From: Sphingomonas alpina
Lineage (GTDB): Bacteria; Pseudomonadota; Alphaproteobacteria; Sphingomonadales; Sphingomonadaceae
DNA length: 64,000 nt
NCBI RefSeq assembly: GCF_014490665.1
Contig: NZ_CP061038.1
Coordinates: 4,300,501 to 4,364,500 of the forward strand
Direction: 5' to 3'
In this document: positions 54,638 through 63,944 of the stretch, piece by piece
Numbering within the stretch: the first letter of the stretch is position 1
How the letters are laid out: each line of letters starts with the position of its first letter
Notes under the pieces: generated by a model
What the model was told of the DNA's origin: nothing
Databases searched by the model: none
What the model saw: the letters and a program-made list of their open reading frames with translations, nothing else
Position numbers and translations under genes: made by a program

Positions 54638-55246
54638 ATGAAGAGCTGTTACCTGATTGCCGGTGCCCTTGCGCTCGTGCCGACCGCATCGCTCGCTCAA
54701 TCGGCCGAAGACGCCACATTCGGCGGTGTGAAGATCGGCGCCTCGCTGGATTATCGTTGGCATGACGGAGAGTATTCGCTGCCGCGCATCGCAACCAGGA
54801 TCGACGAGGACCGCGGCGGCATCGGCTATCGCGCACATATTGGCTACGATGCGCAGATCGGCAGCGCATTCGTGATCGGCGGAGAGGCCGGGTTCGGGCG
54901 CGGCGGAAAAACCCTGCGCACGGAAAGCCTCGCAGGTGATTATTCGATCAAACCGCGCTGGAACTGGGATGCCTCCGGCCGCGTCGGCGTCCTGCCCACG
55001 CGCTCGATACTCGTCTATGGCCGGGCCGGTTACAGCTGGCTGCGAGTGCGCGAAAAAACCGACTTTCGCGACATTGCCTTGAAGGACAAGGAAAGCAGCT
55101 CGACCGAAGGCGGGATTCTCTACGGTGGTGGTATCGAAACCGCGATATCCTCCGGCTATTTCGTGCGCGCGGAATATAATCGCGTGAACTATGGCGACGG
55201 CTTCAAATCGTCGAAAATCCTGTTGGGCGTGTCGGTAGGCTTTTAA
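54638..55246 (+). CDS. outer-membrane beta-barrel protein (OmpA-like porin fold)
   Basis: A 202-residue protein with signal peptide ending ASLAQSAE and about eight amphipathic strands, for example FGGVKIGASLDYRWHDG, GYRAHIGYDAQIGSAFVIGG, ILVYGRAGYSWLRV and the closing ILLGVSVGF with terminal Phe. Fold resembles Omp25/OmpW-type small barrels. Function may be structural or adhesive. It stands just upstream of a two-component system, which may or may not control it. Confidence 0.82.
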   Translation: MKSCYLIAGALALVPTASLAQSAEDATFGGVKIGASLDYRWHDGEYSLPRIATRIDEDRGGIGYRAHIGYDAQIGSAFVIGGEAGFGRGGKTLRTESLAGDYSIKPRWNWDASGRVGVLPTRSILVYGRAGYSWLRVREKTDFRDIALKDKESSSTEGGILYGGGIETAISSGYFVRAEYNRVNYGDGFKSSKILLGVSVGF

Positions 55247-55327
55247 GCGGCCATAACGTCATTGACCGGGCGGCGCGCATGCGTCGCCCGGTCAATGCCG
55301 CGCACGGAGGGAAACCGGGAGACGATC

Positions 55328-56002
55328 GTGCGAATCCTGCTGATCGAAGACGAGATGGAGATGGCAGCGGCACTGCGCACCGTGCTGGAGCGGGAAGGCT
55401 ATGTGGTGAACCATGTCGCCAGCCTGGCCGATGCGCGCGAGGCGCTGCTGTCAGGCTGCGGCGACCTTGTCCTGCTCGACCGCACGCTGCCCGATGGTGA
55501 CGGACTTTCGCTGTTGGCCGAGCTGCGGCAAGGCAATCCGGGCATGCCGGTCATCGTCATCACGGCGCGCGGCGATGTCATCGATCGTGTCTCGGGTCTG
55601 GATCATGGCGCCGACGACTATCTCGCCAAACCGTTCGCGATGGAGGAAATGCTCGCCCGCATCCGCGCCGTGCGACGGCGGCCGACAACCCGGCCGAGCC
55701 AGCAAGTGCAGCTCGGCCAGCTCGTCTATGATCTGGTCAACAGCGAGGCGATCGTTGCCGGCAAGCGGCTCGACCTGCCGCGGCGCGAGTTGCTCGTGCT
55801 CGCCGCCCTCATGCGTCGTCGTGGCCGCACCGTGCAACGCGGGGCTCTGGAGGACGCGGTCTACGGCTTTGACGACGAAATCCAGTCCAACACGCTCGAT
55901 TCACACATATCGCGACTGCGCAGGCGGCTGGCGGAGGCAGGTGCCGAGGTCGAGATTCATGCCATTCGCGGCGTCGGTTATCTGCTGTGCCAGCCAGCGT
56001 GA
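55328..56002 (+). CDS. OmpR-family response regulator
   Basis: A 224-residue two-domain regulator. Receiver: acidic pocket IEDE, phosphoacceptor Asp in LVLLDRTLPDGDGLS, Lys in DDYLAKPFAMEE. C-terminal winged helix: LPRRELLVLAALMRRRGRTV and SNTLDSHISRLRRRLAEAG. GTG 55328 gives VRILLIEDE and has GGGAG upstream. It overlaps the histidine kinase by 4 nt (GTGA). Confidence 0.93.
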   Translation: MRILLIEDEMEMAAALRTVLEREGYVVNHVASLADAREALLSGCGDLVLLDRTLPDGDGLSLLAELRQGNPGMPVIVITARGDVIDRVSGLDHGADDYLAKPFAMEEMLARIRAVRRRPTTRPSQQVQLGQLVYDLVNSEAIVAGKRLDLPRRELLVLAALMRRRGRTVQRGALEDAVYGFDDEIQSNTLDSHISRLRRRLAEAGAEVEIHAIRGVGYLLCQPA

Positions 56003-57333
56003 AGGCAGGGGCAACGTCGCTCAAGCGGCGCCTGATCGCCAGGCTGCTCTTCTTCCATACCGGCATCCTCCTCCTGTTCGGGGTGATCTTCGTCGGCTAT
56101 CTGGTACGAGCGGACGAGGGTGGCGTACTGGTCAGCCCCGAATTCGCAAAAGTCGCGGCACATGCGATCTCGCGCGCGCCGGACGGGCGGCTCCGTTTGT
56201 GGGAAACCGATGAACTCGCCGCGCTGCGACGGAGCGTGCCCGATTTCTGGTTCGTCGCGCGCAACGATCGCGGTGAGGTGGTGACGACCGGCGAGATACC
56301 CGAAATGTACCGGTCGATGGCACAGCATCTGGACCAGATGACCTTTGCGGATATCCGCGACACGACCGCGCCCTTTTCCAATCTGGCGATCATCCGGCGC
56401 GCATCGGGCCCCGCCGGGGAGTTTACCGTGCTCGGCAAAGGGGATCTGTTCAGCATGACATTCGTCGTGCTGTTCCTGTCGAACTTGCTGATGATTCCGA
56501 TTCTCGGCCTGCTGGCGATCGTGACCCTGATCGCCACGCCGCTGATCGTGCGACGCGCCTTTGCCGGCCTGTCGACCATTGCCGACGAGGCCGAACGAAT
56601 CGACATCGATCGCCGTGGCCATCGCCTGTCGGCCGCCGATATCCCCCTGGAGGTGGCGCCGCTGGTCGGTGCGGTGAACGGCGCGCTGCAGCGGCTCGAC
56701 GAGGGATATGACCGCCATCAGCGCTTTATCGTCGACGCAGCGCACGAATTGAGGACCCCAATCGCGATCCTCCAGGCGAAGATCGAGGCATCGGACGACC
56801 GGATGATCGCGCAACGATTCGGACGCGACGTGGCGCGCCTCGCCACGCTCGCCGAACAATTGCTCGATCTTCAGCGAATCGGCCGGATCGCCCCGCCGGA
56901 CGACACCGTGAATCTCGGCGCGATCGCCCGCCGAGTGGCCGCCGACCTGGCCCCTATCGTCATTGCCCATGGTCGTGACGTCGAAGTCGTCGACCTCGGT
57001 GCCAGCCTGGTGCGAGGAGATCCGCCTGCGATCGAGCGCGTCCTGACGAACCTGATCCAGAATGCGATCGATCATGGCGGCCGTCGGGTCATCATCCGGG
57101 TCGACGGCCCTGTGGTCGAGGTCGAGGATGACGGCCCGGGCATTCCGACGGAGGAGCGCGATACGGTGTTCGAGCCTTTCCACCGCCTTCGCGCCAGGCA
57201 AACCGGCGCCGGCCTGGGCCTGAATCTGGTTCGGCAAGTCATGGATCGGCATGGCGGGTGGGTGGAGGCGATCGATGCGCCCGGCGGCGGCACGATCATG
57301 CGGCTGGAATTCGTCGCCGTGCCGCAACCCTGA
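55999..57333 (+). CDS. sensor histidine kinase
   Basis: A 444-residue membrane kinase. Two membrane helices (RLLFFHTGILLLFGVIFVGY and FVVLFLSNLLMIPILGLLAI) flank a ~110-residue periplasmic sensor. HAMP-like linker, then H-box VDAAHELRTPIAILQAKIE, N-box LTNLIQNAIDHGG, G1 VEDDGPGIPTEERD and G2 GAGLGLNLVRQVM. It phosphorylates the overlapping OmpR-type regulator. Input signal unknown. Confidence 0.93.
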   Translation: MKAGATSLKRRLIARLLFFHTGILLLFGVIFVGYLVRADEGGVLVSPEFAKVAAHAISRAPDGRLRLWETDELAALRRSVPDFWFVARNDRGEVVTTGEIPEMYRSMAQHLDQMTFADIRDTTAPFSNLAIIRRASGPAGEFTVLGKGDLFSMTFVVLFLSNLLMIPILGLLAIVTLIATPLIVRRAFAGLSTIADEAERIDIDRRGHRLSAADIPLEVAPLVGAVNGALQRLDEGYDRHQRFIVDAAHELRTPIAILQAKIEASDDRMIAQRFGRDVARLATLAEQLLDLQRIGRIAPPDDTVNLGAIARRVAADLAPIVIAHGRDVEVVDLGASLVRGDPPAIERVLTNLIQNAIDHGGRRVIIRVDGPVVEVEDDGPGIPTEERDTVFEPFHRLRARQTGAGLGLNLVRQVMDRHGGWVEAIDAPGGGTIMRLEFVAVPQP

Positions 57334-57382
57334 CACAATCTTCTCACCGCACGCGGGCTCTCCAACGACAATGGAGCCAGTG

Positions 57383-57763
57383 ATGAGATCGCGTCTTTCC
57401 CTGAATCTGCCCGTTCTGGCCGTAGCGACGCTGTCCCTGGCCGCTTGCTCGGCGGATATCATGCGGGGATATATGGGCCGCTCGCCCGAAGCGGTGATGG
57501 CGAAGTACGGACCGCCGGTCGACGTCCGCGACCTGCCCGATGGGCGGCGTGCCTATCAATGGCTGGAGGTCGAGACGACCACCCAGCAAGGGGAAGCCAT
57601 CACCCGTGCCGAGGGCGGGCGGCATGGCGGCCGGCCAAAGATACGCACCGAGTACGCGCCCAGCACCACCCACGAGCAGCGCTGCTTCTATACCTTCTAT
57701 GCCCGCCGCACACCGGACGGCTGGCGCTTCGACGATTTCGCGAAGCCCGCCCTGGGCTGCTGA
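57383..57763 (+). CDS. small lipoprotein of unknown function
   Basis: A 126-residue protein with signal peptide and lipobox LSLAAC-SAD, predicted to be lipidated at Cys. The mature part (MAKYGPPVDVRDLPDGRRAY, QWLE) has the look of small SmpA/OmlA-like or DUF-type outer-membrane lipoproteins; a Cys near the end (FAKPALGC) may form a disulfide with CFYTFYAR. ATG 57383 has GGAG upstream. Follows the kinase by 50 nt. Confidence 0.75.
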   Translation: MRSRLSLNLPVLAVATLSLAACSADIMRGYMGRSPEAVMAKYGPPVDVRDLPDGRRAYQWLEVETTTQQGEAITRAEGGRHGGRPKIRTEYAPSTTHEQRCFYTFYARRTPDGWRFDDFAKPALGC

Positions 57764-57863
57764 CGAAGCGAGCCGGCCTTCCTGCTCGCGCCATGCTGCG
57801 GCAATGTCCGGCGCGCTTTCTTGCATCGCGGCCCCGGGAGATCGGCCTGCAAGGAGTAAGACG

Positions 57864-58232
57864 ATGGGGCCGAATCCGGGAAAATGGGTGTTGGCGACGA
57901 GCGCTGGCGCGTGGCTGATCGGTGCGATGGCGGTCATCAGCCCCGGCCATGCACAGGACCGGCCGAGCGGGGGGCGGGAAGAGCGTCTCGCGCGACCGCT
58001 TTGCGGCGATCCGGATGGCAGTCATCGCCTGCGCTGCGACAGCGACCAGGAGCGCCGGATCTCCAGCGTGGAACGGTACGATAAATGGCGTCGCCGCGAG
58101 CGCGAACGTGAGCGCAGGCGGCGGAACGATACGAATGCCAGCGACATGGTGGCCGGCGCGGTCGGCATTGTCGTCGTCGGCGGAATCATCGCGGCTATCG
58201 TCCGCAACAAGAAGAGGGCGCGTGAGCAATAG
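57864..58232 (+). CDS. small exported/membrane protein with Arg/Glu-rich centre
   Basis: A 122-residue protein. N-terminal signal-like segment WVLATSAGAWLIGAMAVISPGHAQ, a charged central region (RRRERERERRRR), and a C-terminal helix DMVAGAVGIVVVGGIIAAIV followed by basic residues. AAGGAG precedes ATG 57864. No family recognised. A periplasmic charged linker between two hydrophobic ends is the visible design. Confidence 0.65.
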   Translation: MGPNPGKWVLATSAGAWLIGAMAVISPGHAQDRPSGGREERLARPLCGDPDGSHRLRCDSDQERRISSVERYDKWRRRERERERRRRNDTNASDMVAGAVGIVVVGGIIAAIVRNKKRAREQ

Positions 58233-58342
58233 CGCTACTGCACCGATCAGTATGGCAATTGTGACGAGCGCATCGGCAAAAGCGCCAATGCATTGCGCCT
58301 GACGCCGTACACGAGGATGGCCGTTCGATCCCGATCCGCACG

Positions 58343-58566
58343 CTCCCTGTTCCTGCACTAAACTCCCTGTTTCTCCCTGTTATTCGGGAAAACAATTTTT
58401 TCGGTCTGGCGGACGCATTTTGACCGGAATTTTACACTGTTTCCCAGTAACTTACTTCCAATCTCCCTGTTTTCGATAACAGCGAGATAACAGGGAGCGG
58501 CCGCTCCCTGTTATTGCCGGGAACAGGGAGTGCAACGGTAGCTGTCCGTCATGTCAAAGAGCGATG
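58343..58566 (+). repeat. structured intergenic repeat, copy C (word CTCCCTGTT)
   Basis: Third copy. Forward words CTCCCTGTT are at 58343-58351, 58363-58371, 58373-58381, 58463-58471 and 58504-58512; inverted words AACAGGGAG are at 58489-58497 and 58522-58530. The fifth forward and first inverted word form a perfect 28-bp palindrome at 58487-58514. Scaffold elements CCCAGTAACTTAC and GTCATGTCAAAGAGCG match copies A and B. It lies between the small membrane-protein gene and a convergent hydrolase; the remainder of the 412-nt gap holds only a short hairpin at 58629-58646. Confidence 0.85.
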
Positions 58567-58644
58567 CCGAACCCGGCCCGGGCACATTGCCTCGCCTGAT
58601 GCCGGCATTGAATCGGCCCGCCGTTTCCAGGGTCCGTCTGGACC

Positions 58645-59475
58645 CTAGCCCTGAACGAACGCCGCGATCTTCGTTGCGACTTGGCGCGGTTCCTCATGCT
58701 GGATCCAGTGGGTCGCTTCGTTGAATCGCGTGATGCGTGCATCGTCGCACATCGCCGCAGCGGCATCGGCGAGATGGGCGCCGAGATAGCCGTCCTTCAT
58801 GCCCCACAGGATCAGCGTCGGAACCCGGATGCGCCCGAGCGGCGCACGCGGCAGCCGGAGCGCACGGTAGTAGTTGAGCATCGCGGTGAGCCCGCCGGGA
58901 CGCGACCAGCTCTCCACATAGGCGTCGAGATCGCCGGCATCGAACGCCAGGGGGCGGGAGGTGCGGGTGAGCGCACGGCGCAGAGCGCGGAACCGGAACG
59001 CCCCGAGCAATGCCTCCGGAAGGCGCGGAATCTGAAAAAAGCCGACATAGAGGCTGCGCAATATCTGAGCAGGATGCGCGCGCATCTCGGCTTTCACGGT
59101 ATCGGCGTGCGGCGCGTTCAGGATAATCAGCCGGCTCAGTCGCTCCGGATGCCGGGCGGCGACCGCCCAAGCGACGATCCCGCCCCAGTCATGACCGACG
59201 AGCGCGAAAGTCGGCGCGCCAAGCGCATCCGCCAGGCCAACTATATCGGCCGCCAGCGTGTCGAGCGCATAGGCGTCGCGCCCCGCCGGCACGTCGCTCT
59301 TCCCGTAACCGCGCAGATCGGGTGCCACGACCCGCAGCCCCTTGTCGGCAAGCGGCTGCATGACCTTGCGCCAGGCGCGCGAGGTTTCGGGAAAGCCGTG
59401 CAACAGGATGACGAGCGGGCCATCCGTCGGCCCCGCTTCCTCGATATGCAGGTTGAGCGCGCCGATCGATATCAT
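58645..59475 (-). CDS. alpha/beta hydrolase (epoxide hydrolase-like)
   Basis: A 276-residue hydrolase. Oxyanion motif HGFPETSRAW, nucleophile Asp in VGHDWGGIVAWAVA, acid region LILWGMKDGYLGAH and His in EATHWIQHEEP. The Asp nucleophile and HGFPE motif point to soluble epoxide hydrolases or haloacid-type relatives rather than esterases. No signal peptide. The stop codon lies at the edge of a hairpin (58629-58646). Substrate unknown. Confidence 0.86.
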   Translation of the reverse strand: MISIGALNLHIEEAGPTDGPLVILLHGFPETSRAWRKVMQPLADKGLRVVAPDLRGYGKSDVPAGRDAYALDTLAADIVGLADALGAPTFALVGHDWGGIVAWAVAARHPERLSRLIILNAPHADTVKAEMRAHPAQILRSLYVGFFQIPRLPEALLGAFRFRALRRALTRTSRPLAFDAGDLDAYVESWSRPGGLTAMLNYYRALRLPRAPLGRIRVPTLILWGMKDGYLGAHLADAAAAMCDDARITRFNEATHWIQHEEPRQVATKIAAFVQG

Positions 59476-59493
59476 CTGCTTTCCCCGCCCATA

Positions 59494-60402
59494 TCAATCA
59501 TGGCTGCGGCCGAAATCGGGCGCCGGATCGTCCTGACCCTGTTCGATGATGCCGCGCCGGATTGCGCGGGTACGTTCGAAATGGTCGAACAACTCCTCCC
59601 CCTTGCCGAGCCGGATCGCGCGCTGCAACGCGGTCAGATCCTCCGAGAAGCGCTGCAGCATGTCGAGCACCGCCTCGCGATTGGACAGGAACACGTCGCG
59701 CCACATGGTCGGGTCGGACGCGGCGATGCGGGTGAAGTCGCGGAAGCCGCCGGCGGAATATTTGATCACTTCGGACTGAGTCACTTCCTCCAGGTCCGAG
59801 GCGGTGCCGACGATGGTATAGGCGATGAGATGCGGCAAATGGCTGGTCACCGCGAGCACGCGGTCGTGATGATCGGGCGCCATCAGCTCGATATCGGCGC
59901 CGAGCCGGCGCCAGAATTCGGCAAGGCGCTCGACCGCGATCGGATCGGCGCCCTCGGCCGGGGTGAGGATGCACCAGCGTTTGTGAAACAGGCTGGCAAA
60001 GCCCGCTTCGGGCCCGCTGCGCTCGGTCCCCGCGACCGGGTGCGCCGGAATGATCGTCGCGCCGGGCAATGCTTCGGCCAGCGCGCGCGCGACCTCCGCC
60101 TTGCATGAGCCGACATCGCTGACGATCGCATCGGCGGGCAGGTCGGCGGCGAAACCGGCGGCGGCGGCGCCCATCGCCCCGACCGGCACGCACAGAATGA
60201 CCAGGTCGGCGTCGATCACCGCCGCGCCGGCCGTGTCGGTGATATCGTCGCACAGCTGCAACGTGTCGGCGGTCGTGCGGACCGCCGGGTCGAAATCATG
60301 ACCGGTCAGCCGTACCGTCGGCATGGCCTGACGCACGGCGCGGGCGATCGACGAGCCGATCAGCCCGAGCCCGATGATCGTGACGCGTGCGAACGGCAGC
60401 AT
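59494..60402 (-). CDS. tyrA: prephenate/arogenate dehydrogenase family protein
   Basis: A 302-residue dehydrogenase for tyrosine synthesis, oxidatively decarboxylating prephenate or arogenate. NAD-binding VTIIGLGLIGSSIARAV; active-site stretches SDVGSCKAEV, PAHPVAGTERSGPEAGF and TSHLPHLIAY are present. No chorismate mutase fusion and no ACT domain. It shares a base with the hisC stop (TGATG). With hisC it likely forms an aromatic amino-acid pair. Confidence 0.93.
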   Translation of the reverse strand: MLPFARVTIIGLGLIGSSIARAVRQAMPTVRLTGHDFDPAVRTTADTLQLCDDITDTAGAAVIDADLVILCVPVGAMGAAAAGFAADLPADAIVSDVGSCKAEVARALAEALPGATIIPAHPVAGTERSGPEAGFASLFHKRWCILTPAEGADPIAVERLAEFWRRLGADIELMAPDHHDRVLAVTSHLPHLIAYTIVGTASDLEEVTQSEVIKYSAGGFRDFTRIAASDPTMWRDVFLSNREAVLDMLQRFSEDLTALQRAIRLGKGEELFDHFERTRAIRRGIIEQGQDDPAPDFGRSHD

Positions 60403-61502
60403 CAGGCAGTCTTTTCAACCAGTTGGCGCAGCGCAGCGGCGACGCCCCGCGTCTCCTCCTCCGTGCCGATGGTGATGCGCAGGCCGTGCGGCAGGCCCTG
60501 ACCAGGCAGCCAGCGGACGATATAGCCCGCATCCATCAGCCCCTTGTACGCGGCCTCGGCAGTCAGCGCGCCTTCGAACAGGACAAGCAGGAAATTGGCC
60601 TTGGACGGCACGGCGCGCAGGCCCGCATTCCCCATTGCGGCGATCTGATCCGCGAACCAGGCGCGCCAGGTCGCATTGTGCGACCGGGTATGTTCGACGA
60701 ATTCGGCATCGCCGACTGCCGCTACCGCGGCATTCTGCCCGGCGATGGTGATGTTGAAGGGCAGGCGGATGCGATGCAGCGCCTCGATGATCGCCGCCGA
60801 GGCATAGCCCCAGCCGATCCGCTCCGCGGCGAGGCCATGGATCTTCGAAAAGGTGCGCGTGACGAGCACATTGGGCGCTGTCATCGCCAGCGCCATCCCC
60901 CCATCATCGTCTTGCGGATCGAGATATTCGGCATAGGCCTGGTCGATCACCAGCAGCACATGGCCGGGCAGGCCGGCATGGAGCCGCGCAATCTCCGACG
61001 CCGGCGAATAGGTGCCGGTCGGATTGTTGGGGTTGGCGATATAGACGATGCGAGTCTTGTCGGTAACGTGGCCGAGGATCGCATCGACATCGGTCGCATA
61101 ATCCTTGTCCGGGGCGATCACCGGCACCGCGCCGACGCGCCGCGCGGCGATTTCATAGACCGCGAAACCGTAATGAACGAAGATCACTTCGTCGCCCGGC
61201 CCGGCGAACGCACCCGCCGCGAGATGAAGGATCTCGTCCGAGCCATTGCCATAGATGATCCGCTGCGGATCGAGCCCGTGCTTCTCCGCCAATGCCTCGC
61301 GCACGATCGCCCCACTCGCATCGGGGTAGCGTTCGAGCGACAGTTGCGCTGCCACAAAGGCCTGGCGCGCCTTGGGCGAGGTGCCCAGCGGATTCTCGTT
61401 CGACGAGAGCTTGGCGACCTTGCGGCCGTCATCCGTGGTCGAGCGGCCGGGAATGTACGGCGCGATCGCCATGATCCAGGGTTTGGGTATCGGTGCGGTC
61501 AT
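60402..61502 (-). CDS. hisC: histidinol-phosphate/aromatic aminotransferase
   Basis: A 366-residue fold-type I PLP enzyme. PLP features: [31 protein letters not shown] and the Schiff-base Lys in [18 protein letters not shown]. HisC enzymes transaminate imidazole-acetol phosphate; the coupled tyrA suggests it also or mainly serves phenylpyruvate/hydroxyphenylpyruvate or prephenate. ATG 61502 ([11 protein letters not shown]) is the natural start; a 52-codon extension runs through a repeat and is rejected. Confidence 0.92.
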   Translation of the reverse strand: MTAPIPKPWIMAIAPYIPGRSTTDDGRKVAKLSSNENPLGTSPKARQAFVAAQLSLERYPDASGAIVREALAEKHGLDPQRIIYGNGSDEILHLAAGAFAGPGDEVIFVHYGFAVYEIAARRVGAVPVIAPDKDYATDVDAILGHVTDKTRIVYIANPNNPTGTYSPASEIARLHAGLPGHVLLVIDQAYAEYLDPQDDDGGMALAMTAPNVLVTRTFSKIHGLAAERIGWGYASAAIIEALHRIRLPFNITIAGQNAAVAAVGDAEFVEHTRSHNATWRAWFADQIAAMGNAGLRAVPSKANFLLVLFEGALTAEAAYKGLMDAGYIVRWLPGQGLPHGLRITIGTEEETRGVAAALRQLVEKTA

Positions 61503-61569
61503 GGCCGCGGGGCATAACGTTCCGCCACGAATTGACAAGGATTGGCGGGTGTTTCTCTCTTCCGTTCGC

Positions 61570-61626
61570 TTCGAGCGAAGTCGAGAAGCCTTTTTCCCCG
61601 AGGCCTGTTTCTCGACTTCGCTCGAA
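61570..61626. repeat. 18-bp inverted repeat between hisC and metX
   Basis: TTCGAGCGAAGTCGAGAA (61570-61587) pairs perfectly with 61609-61626. It sits in the divergent region between hisC and metX, where a terminator is not expected, and resembles REP-type sequences common in sphingomonads. It may shape expression of either gene. Confidence 0.7.
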
Positions 61627-61666
61627 ACCAACGGAGAAGAGATCATCTTCTCAAACAATAGTTGAG

Positions 61667-62869
61667 GTGTTCACAAGCGCCAGCGAACTCGCTAGCGCCT
61701 GCGGCGTGTCCACCACCGATCAGCGCTTCGGCCTTGCCCGTACCATCACCTTGCCCGGCCCGCTCCGGCTCGATGGCGGCGGGCTGCTGTCGCCGGTCGA
61801 CATCGCCTATGAAACCTATGGCACGCTCAATGCCGAGGGTAGCAATGCGGTGCTGGTGTGCCATGCGCTGACCGGCGACCAGCATGTCGCGAGCGACCAT
61901 CCGATCACCGGCAAGCCGGGCTGGTGGGCGCGCATGGTGGGCCCCGGCAAGCCGGTCGATCCGGAGCGTCATTTCATCGTCTGCGCCAATGTCCTGGGCA
62001 GCTGCATGGGATCATCCGGCCCGGCGAGCCTCAATCCGGCAACCGGCGCGCCCTGGGCAATGGCGTTTCCGGTGATCACGATCCGCGACATGGTGCGCGC
62101 GCAGGCAATGCTGCTCGATCACCTCGGCGTTGGCGTGCTGCATGCGGTAGTCGGCGGGTCGATGGGCGGGATGCAGGCGCTGAGCTGGCCTGCGACTTTC
62201 CCCGAACGGGTCAGGGCGGCCGTGGTGATCGCTTCGACCGCGCGCCACACCGCGCAGAACATCGCCTTTCACGAAGTCGGCCGCCAGGCGGTGATGGCCG
62301 ACCCGAAATGGCGCGGCGGCGATTATTATGGCGGGGGTCAGGGCGTAAACGGTCAGAACGGGGGCGATCCGCCCGCCGCGGGGCTGGCGGTGGCGCGGAT
62401 GGCGGCGCACATCACCTATCTGTCCGAAGCCGGGCTGACCGAGAAGTTCGGGCGGCGGCTGCAGGCGCGGCCCGACCGGCCGGACGGCGCGAAATCATTC
62501 GGCTTCGATGCCGATTTCCAGATCGAAAGCTATCTGCGTCACCAGGGCATCGCCTTCGTCGATCGCTTCGACGCCAATTCCTATCTCTATATCACCCGCG
62601 CGATGGATTATTTCGATCTCGCCGAGGAGCATGGCGGGCATCTCGCGAATGCGTTCAGGGCGAGCAAGGCGCGCTTCTGCCTGGTCAGTTTCGATACCGA
62701 CTGGCTCTATCCGACGCCCGAATCGCGCGCGATCGTTCATGCGCTCAACGCAGCGGGCGCGCCGGTCAGCTTCGTCGAATTGTCGAGCCCGTTCGGGCAT
62801 GACGCGTTCCTGCTCGAATCGCCCGAGATGAACCGGGTGGTCGATGGCTTTTTGCGAGTCGGCGCATGA
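61667..62869 (+). CDS. metX: homoserine O-acetyltransferase
   Basis: A 400-residue alpha/beta hydrolase-fold enzyme that acylates homoserine in methionine synthesis. Nucleophile Ser in [12 protein letters not shown], Asp in [11 protein letters not shown] and His in [12 protein letters not shown]. The substrate-binding part [14 protein letters not shown] is conserved. GTG 61667 gives [16 protein letters not shown]; a longer frame upstream crosses the inverted repeat and is rejected. Overlaps metW by 4 nt. No SAM riboswitch was recognised upstream. Confidence 0.93.
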   Translation: MFTSASELASACGVSTTDQRFGLARTITLPGPLRLDGGGLLSPVDIAYETYGTLNAEGSNAVLVCHALTGDQHVASDHPITGKPGWWARMVGPGKPVDPERHFIVCANVLGSCMGSSGPASLNPATGAPWAMAFPVITIRDMVRAQAMLLDHLGVGVLHAVVGGSMGGMQALSWPATFPERVRAAVVIASTARHTAQNIAFHEVGRQAVMADPKWRGGDYYGGGQGVNGQNGGDPPAAGLAVARMAAHITYLSEAGLTEKFGRRLQARPDRPDGAKSFGFDADFQIESYLRHQGIAFVDRFDANSYLYITRAMDYFDLAEEHGGHLANAFRASKARFCLVSFDTDWLYPTPESRAIVHALNAAGAPVSFVELSSPFGHDAFLLESPEMNRVVDGFLRVGA

Positions 62870-63453
62870 CGCTGCGCCCCGATCTGGCGATCATCGCCGA
62901 CAATGTCGCGCAAGGATCGCGCGTGCTCGATGTTGGGTGCGGCGACGGCGCGCTGATGGCGGCCTTGCGCGACATGCACGGCGTCGATGCGCGCGGGCTG
63001 GAGATCGAGGCGGTCAATGTCGCCGCGGCGGTGTCGCGCGGCCTGTCGGTGATCCAGGGCGATGCCGATACCGACCTGGCCGATTATCCCGATGCCAGTT
63101 TCGACTATGCGATTCTCAGCCAGACCCTGCAGACCACCAGGCGGCCCGATGCGGTGCTCGACCAGTTGCTCCGGATCGGACGGCGTGCGTTCGTATCCTT
63201 TCCGAACTTCGCGCACTGGCGGGTACGGGCCTCGCTGCTGTGGGGCGGACGGATGCCGGTGACGCGGTTGCTGCCCGAACAATGGTTCGACACGCCCAAT
63301 ATCCATCATGTCACGATCGACGATTTCCGTGCGCTGGTAAAAGATCGCGGTCTCACCGTGGAAGGAGCCTGGTTTCTGTCAGGCGACAAGCAAACGACCT
63401 CGGCAGCGGCGAATTTCCTGGCCGAGCATGCGGTATTCCTGCTGAAGAATTGA
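62866..63453 (+). CDS. metW: methionine biosynthesis protein MetW
   Basis: A 195-residue methyltransferase-like protein. The N-terminus [20 protein letters not shown] and [20 protein letters not shown] match Met[15 protein letters not shown] sequence ([20 protein letters not shown]) is typical. MetW stimulates MetX in some proteobacteria. Coupled to metX by an ATGA overlap. Confidence 0.92.
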   Translation: MTLRPDLAIIADNVAQGSRVLDVGCGDGALMAALRDMHGVDARGLEIEAVNVAAAVSRGLSVIQGDADTDLADYPDASFDYAILSQTLQTTRRPDAVLDQLLRIGRRAFVSFPNFAHWRVRASLLWGGRMPVTRLLPEQWFDTPNIHHVTIDDFRALVKDRGLTVEGAWFLSGDKQTTSAAANFLAEHAVFLLKN

Positions 63454-63524
63454 TCTCGATCAGGAACAAATAGTCACGTTCGAGGTTTCTGGCTGGAACA
63501 AACCGCTTGGAACCACCCGAGATA

Positions 63525-63944
63525 ATGTCTGCAACCGCGATCATTGTAGAAGACGAGATCTTCGTCGCCCTCGACCTGGAACGCATCCTGACCAGTGCGG
63601 GCTATACGGTGAAGGCGATCGCGGCGGACAAGACCGGCGCGATCGCGGCAGCCGGCGAAGCGGCAGGTGATTGCAGCTTCGCACTCGTCGATATCAACCT
63701 GCGGGATGGCCCGACCGGGCCCGATCTGGCGAAAACACTGGCGCGCGATTACGGCATGAAGGTCGTGTTCGTCACCGCCAACCCAGGTCAGATCGCCAAT
63801 CCCAGCGGTGCGCTCGGCTATGTCCGCAAGCCGTTCAGCGAATCCGCCATCCTCGCGGCCGCTGCCCTGGCCAGTGCCCAAGGCAAGATGGCGCTCGGTG
63901 CGAATGACGACTTCGTCCTGCTGGACGATTCTAGCGCCGGCTGA
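63525..63944 (+). CDS. receiver-only response regulator
   Basis: A 139-residue single receiver domain: acidic pocket IIVEDE, phosphoacceptor Asp in FALVDINLRDG, Lys in LGYVRKPF. No output domain. Such proteins in sphingomonads are often phosphorylated by HWE/HisKA2 kinases in stress or general-stress signalling. ATG 63525 is preferred over the TTG 18 nt upstream. Overlaps a possible convergent gene end by 14 nt. Confidence 0.85.
   Translation: MSATAIIVEDEIFVALDLERILTSAGYTVKAIAADKTGAIAAAGEAAGDCSFALVDINLRDGPTGPDLAKTLARDYGMKVVFVTANPGQIANPSGALGYVRKPFSESAILAAAALASAQGKMALGANDDFVLLDDSSAG

Noticed and set aside
61493..61666. Longer metX N-terminus
   Set aside because: It translates the inverted repeat and hisC upstream region and has no resemblance to MetX.
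61503..61666. SAM riboswitch upstream of metX
   Set aside because: No SAM-II or SAM/SAH-like conserved core recognised; the only structure is a simple inverted repeat.
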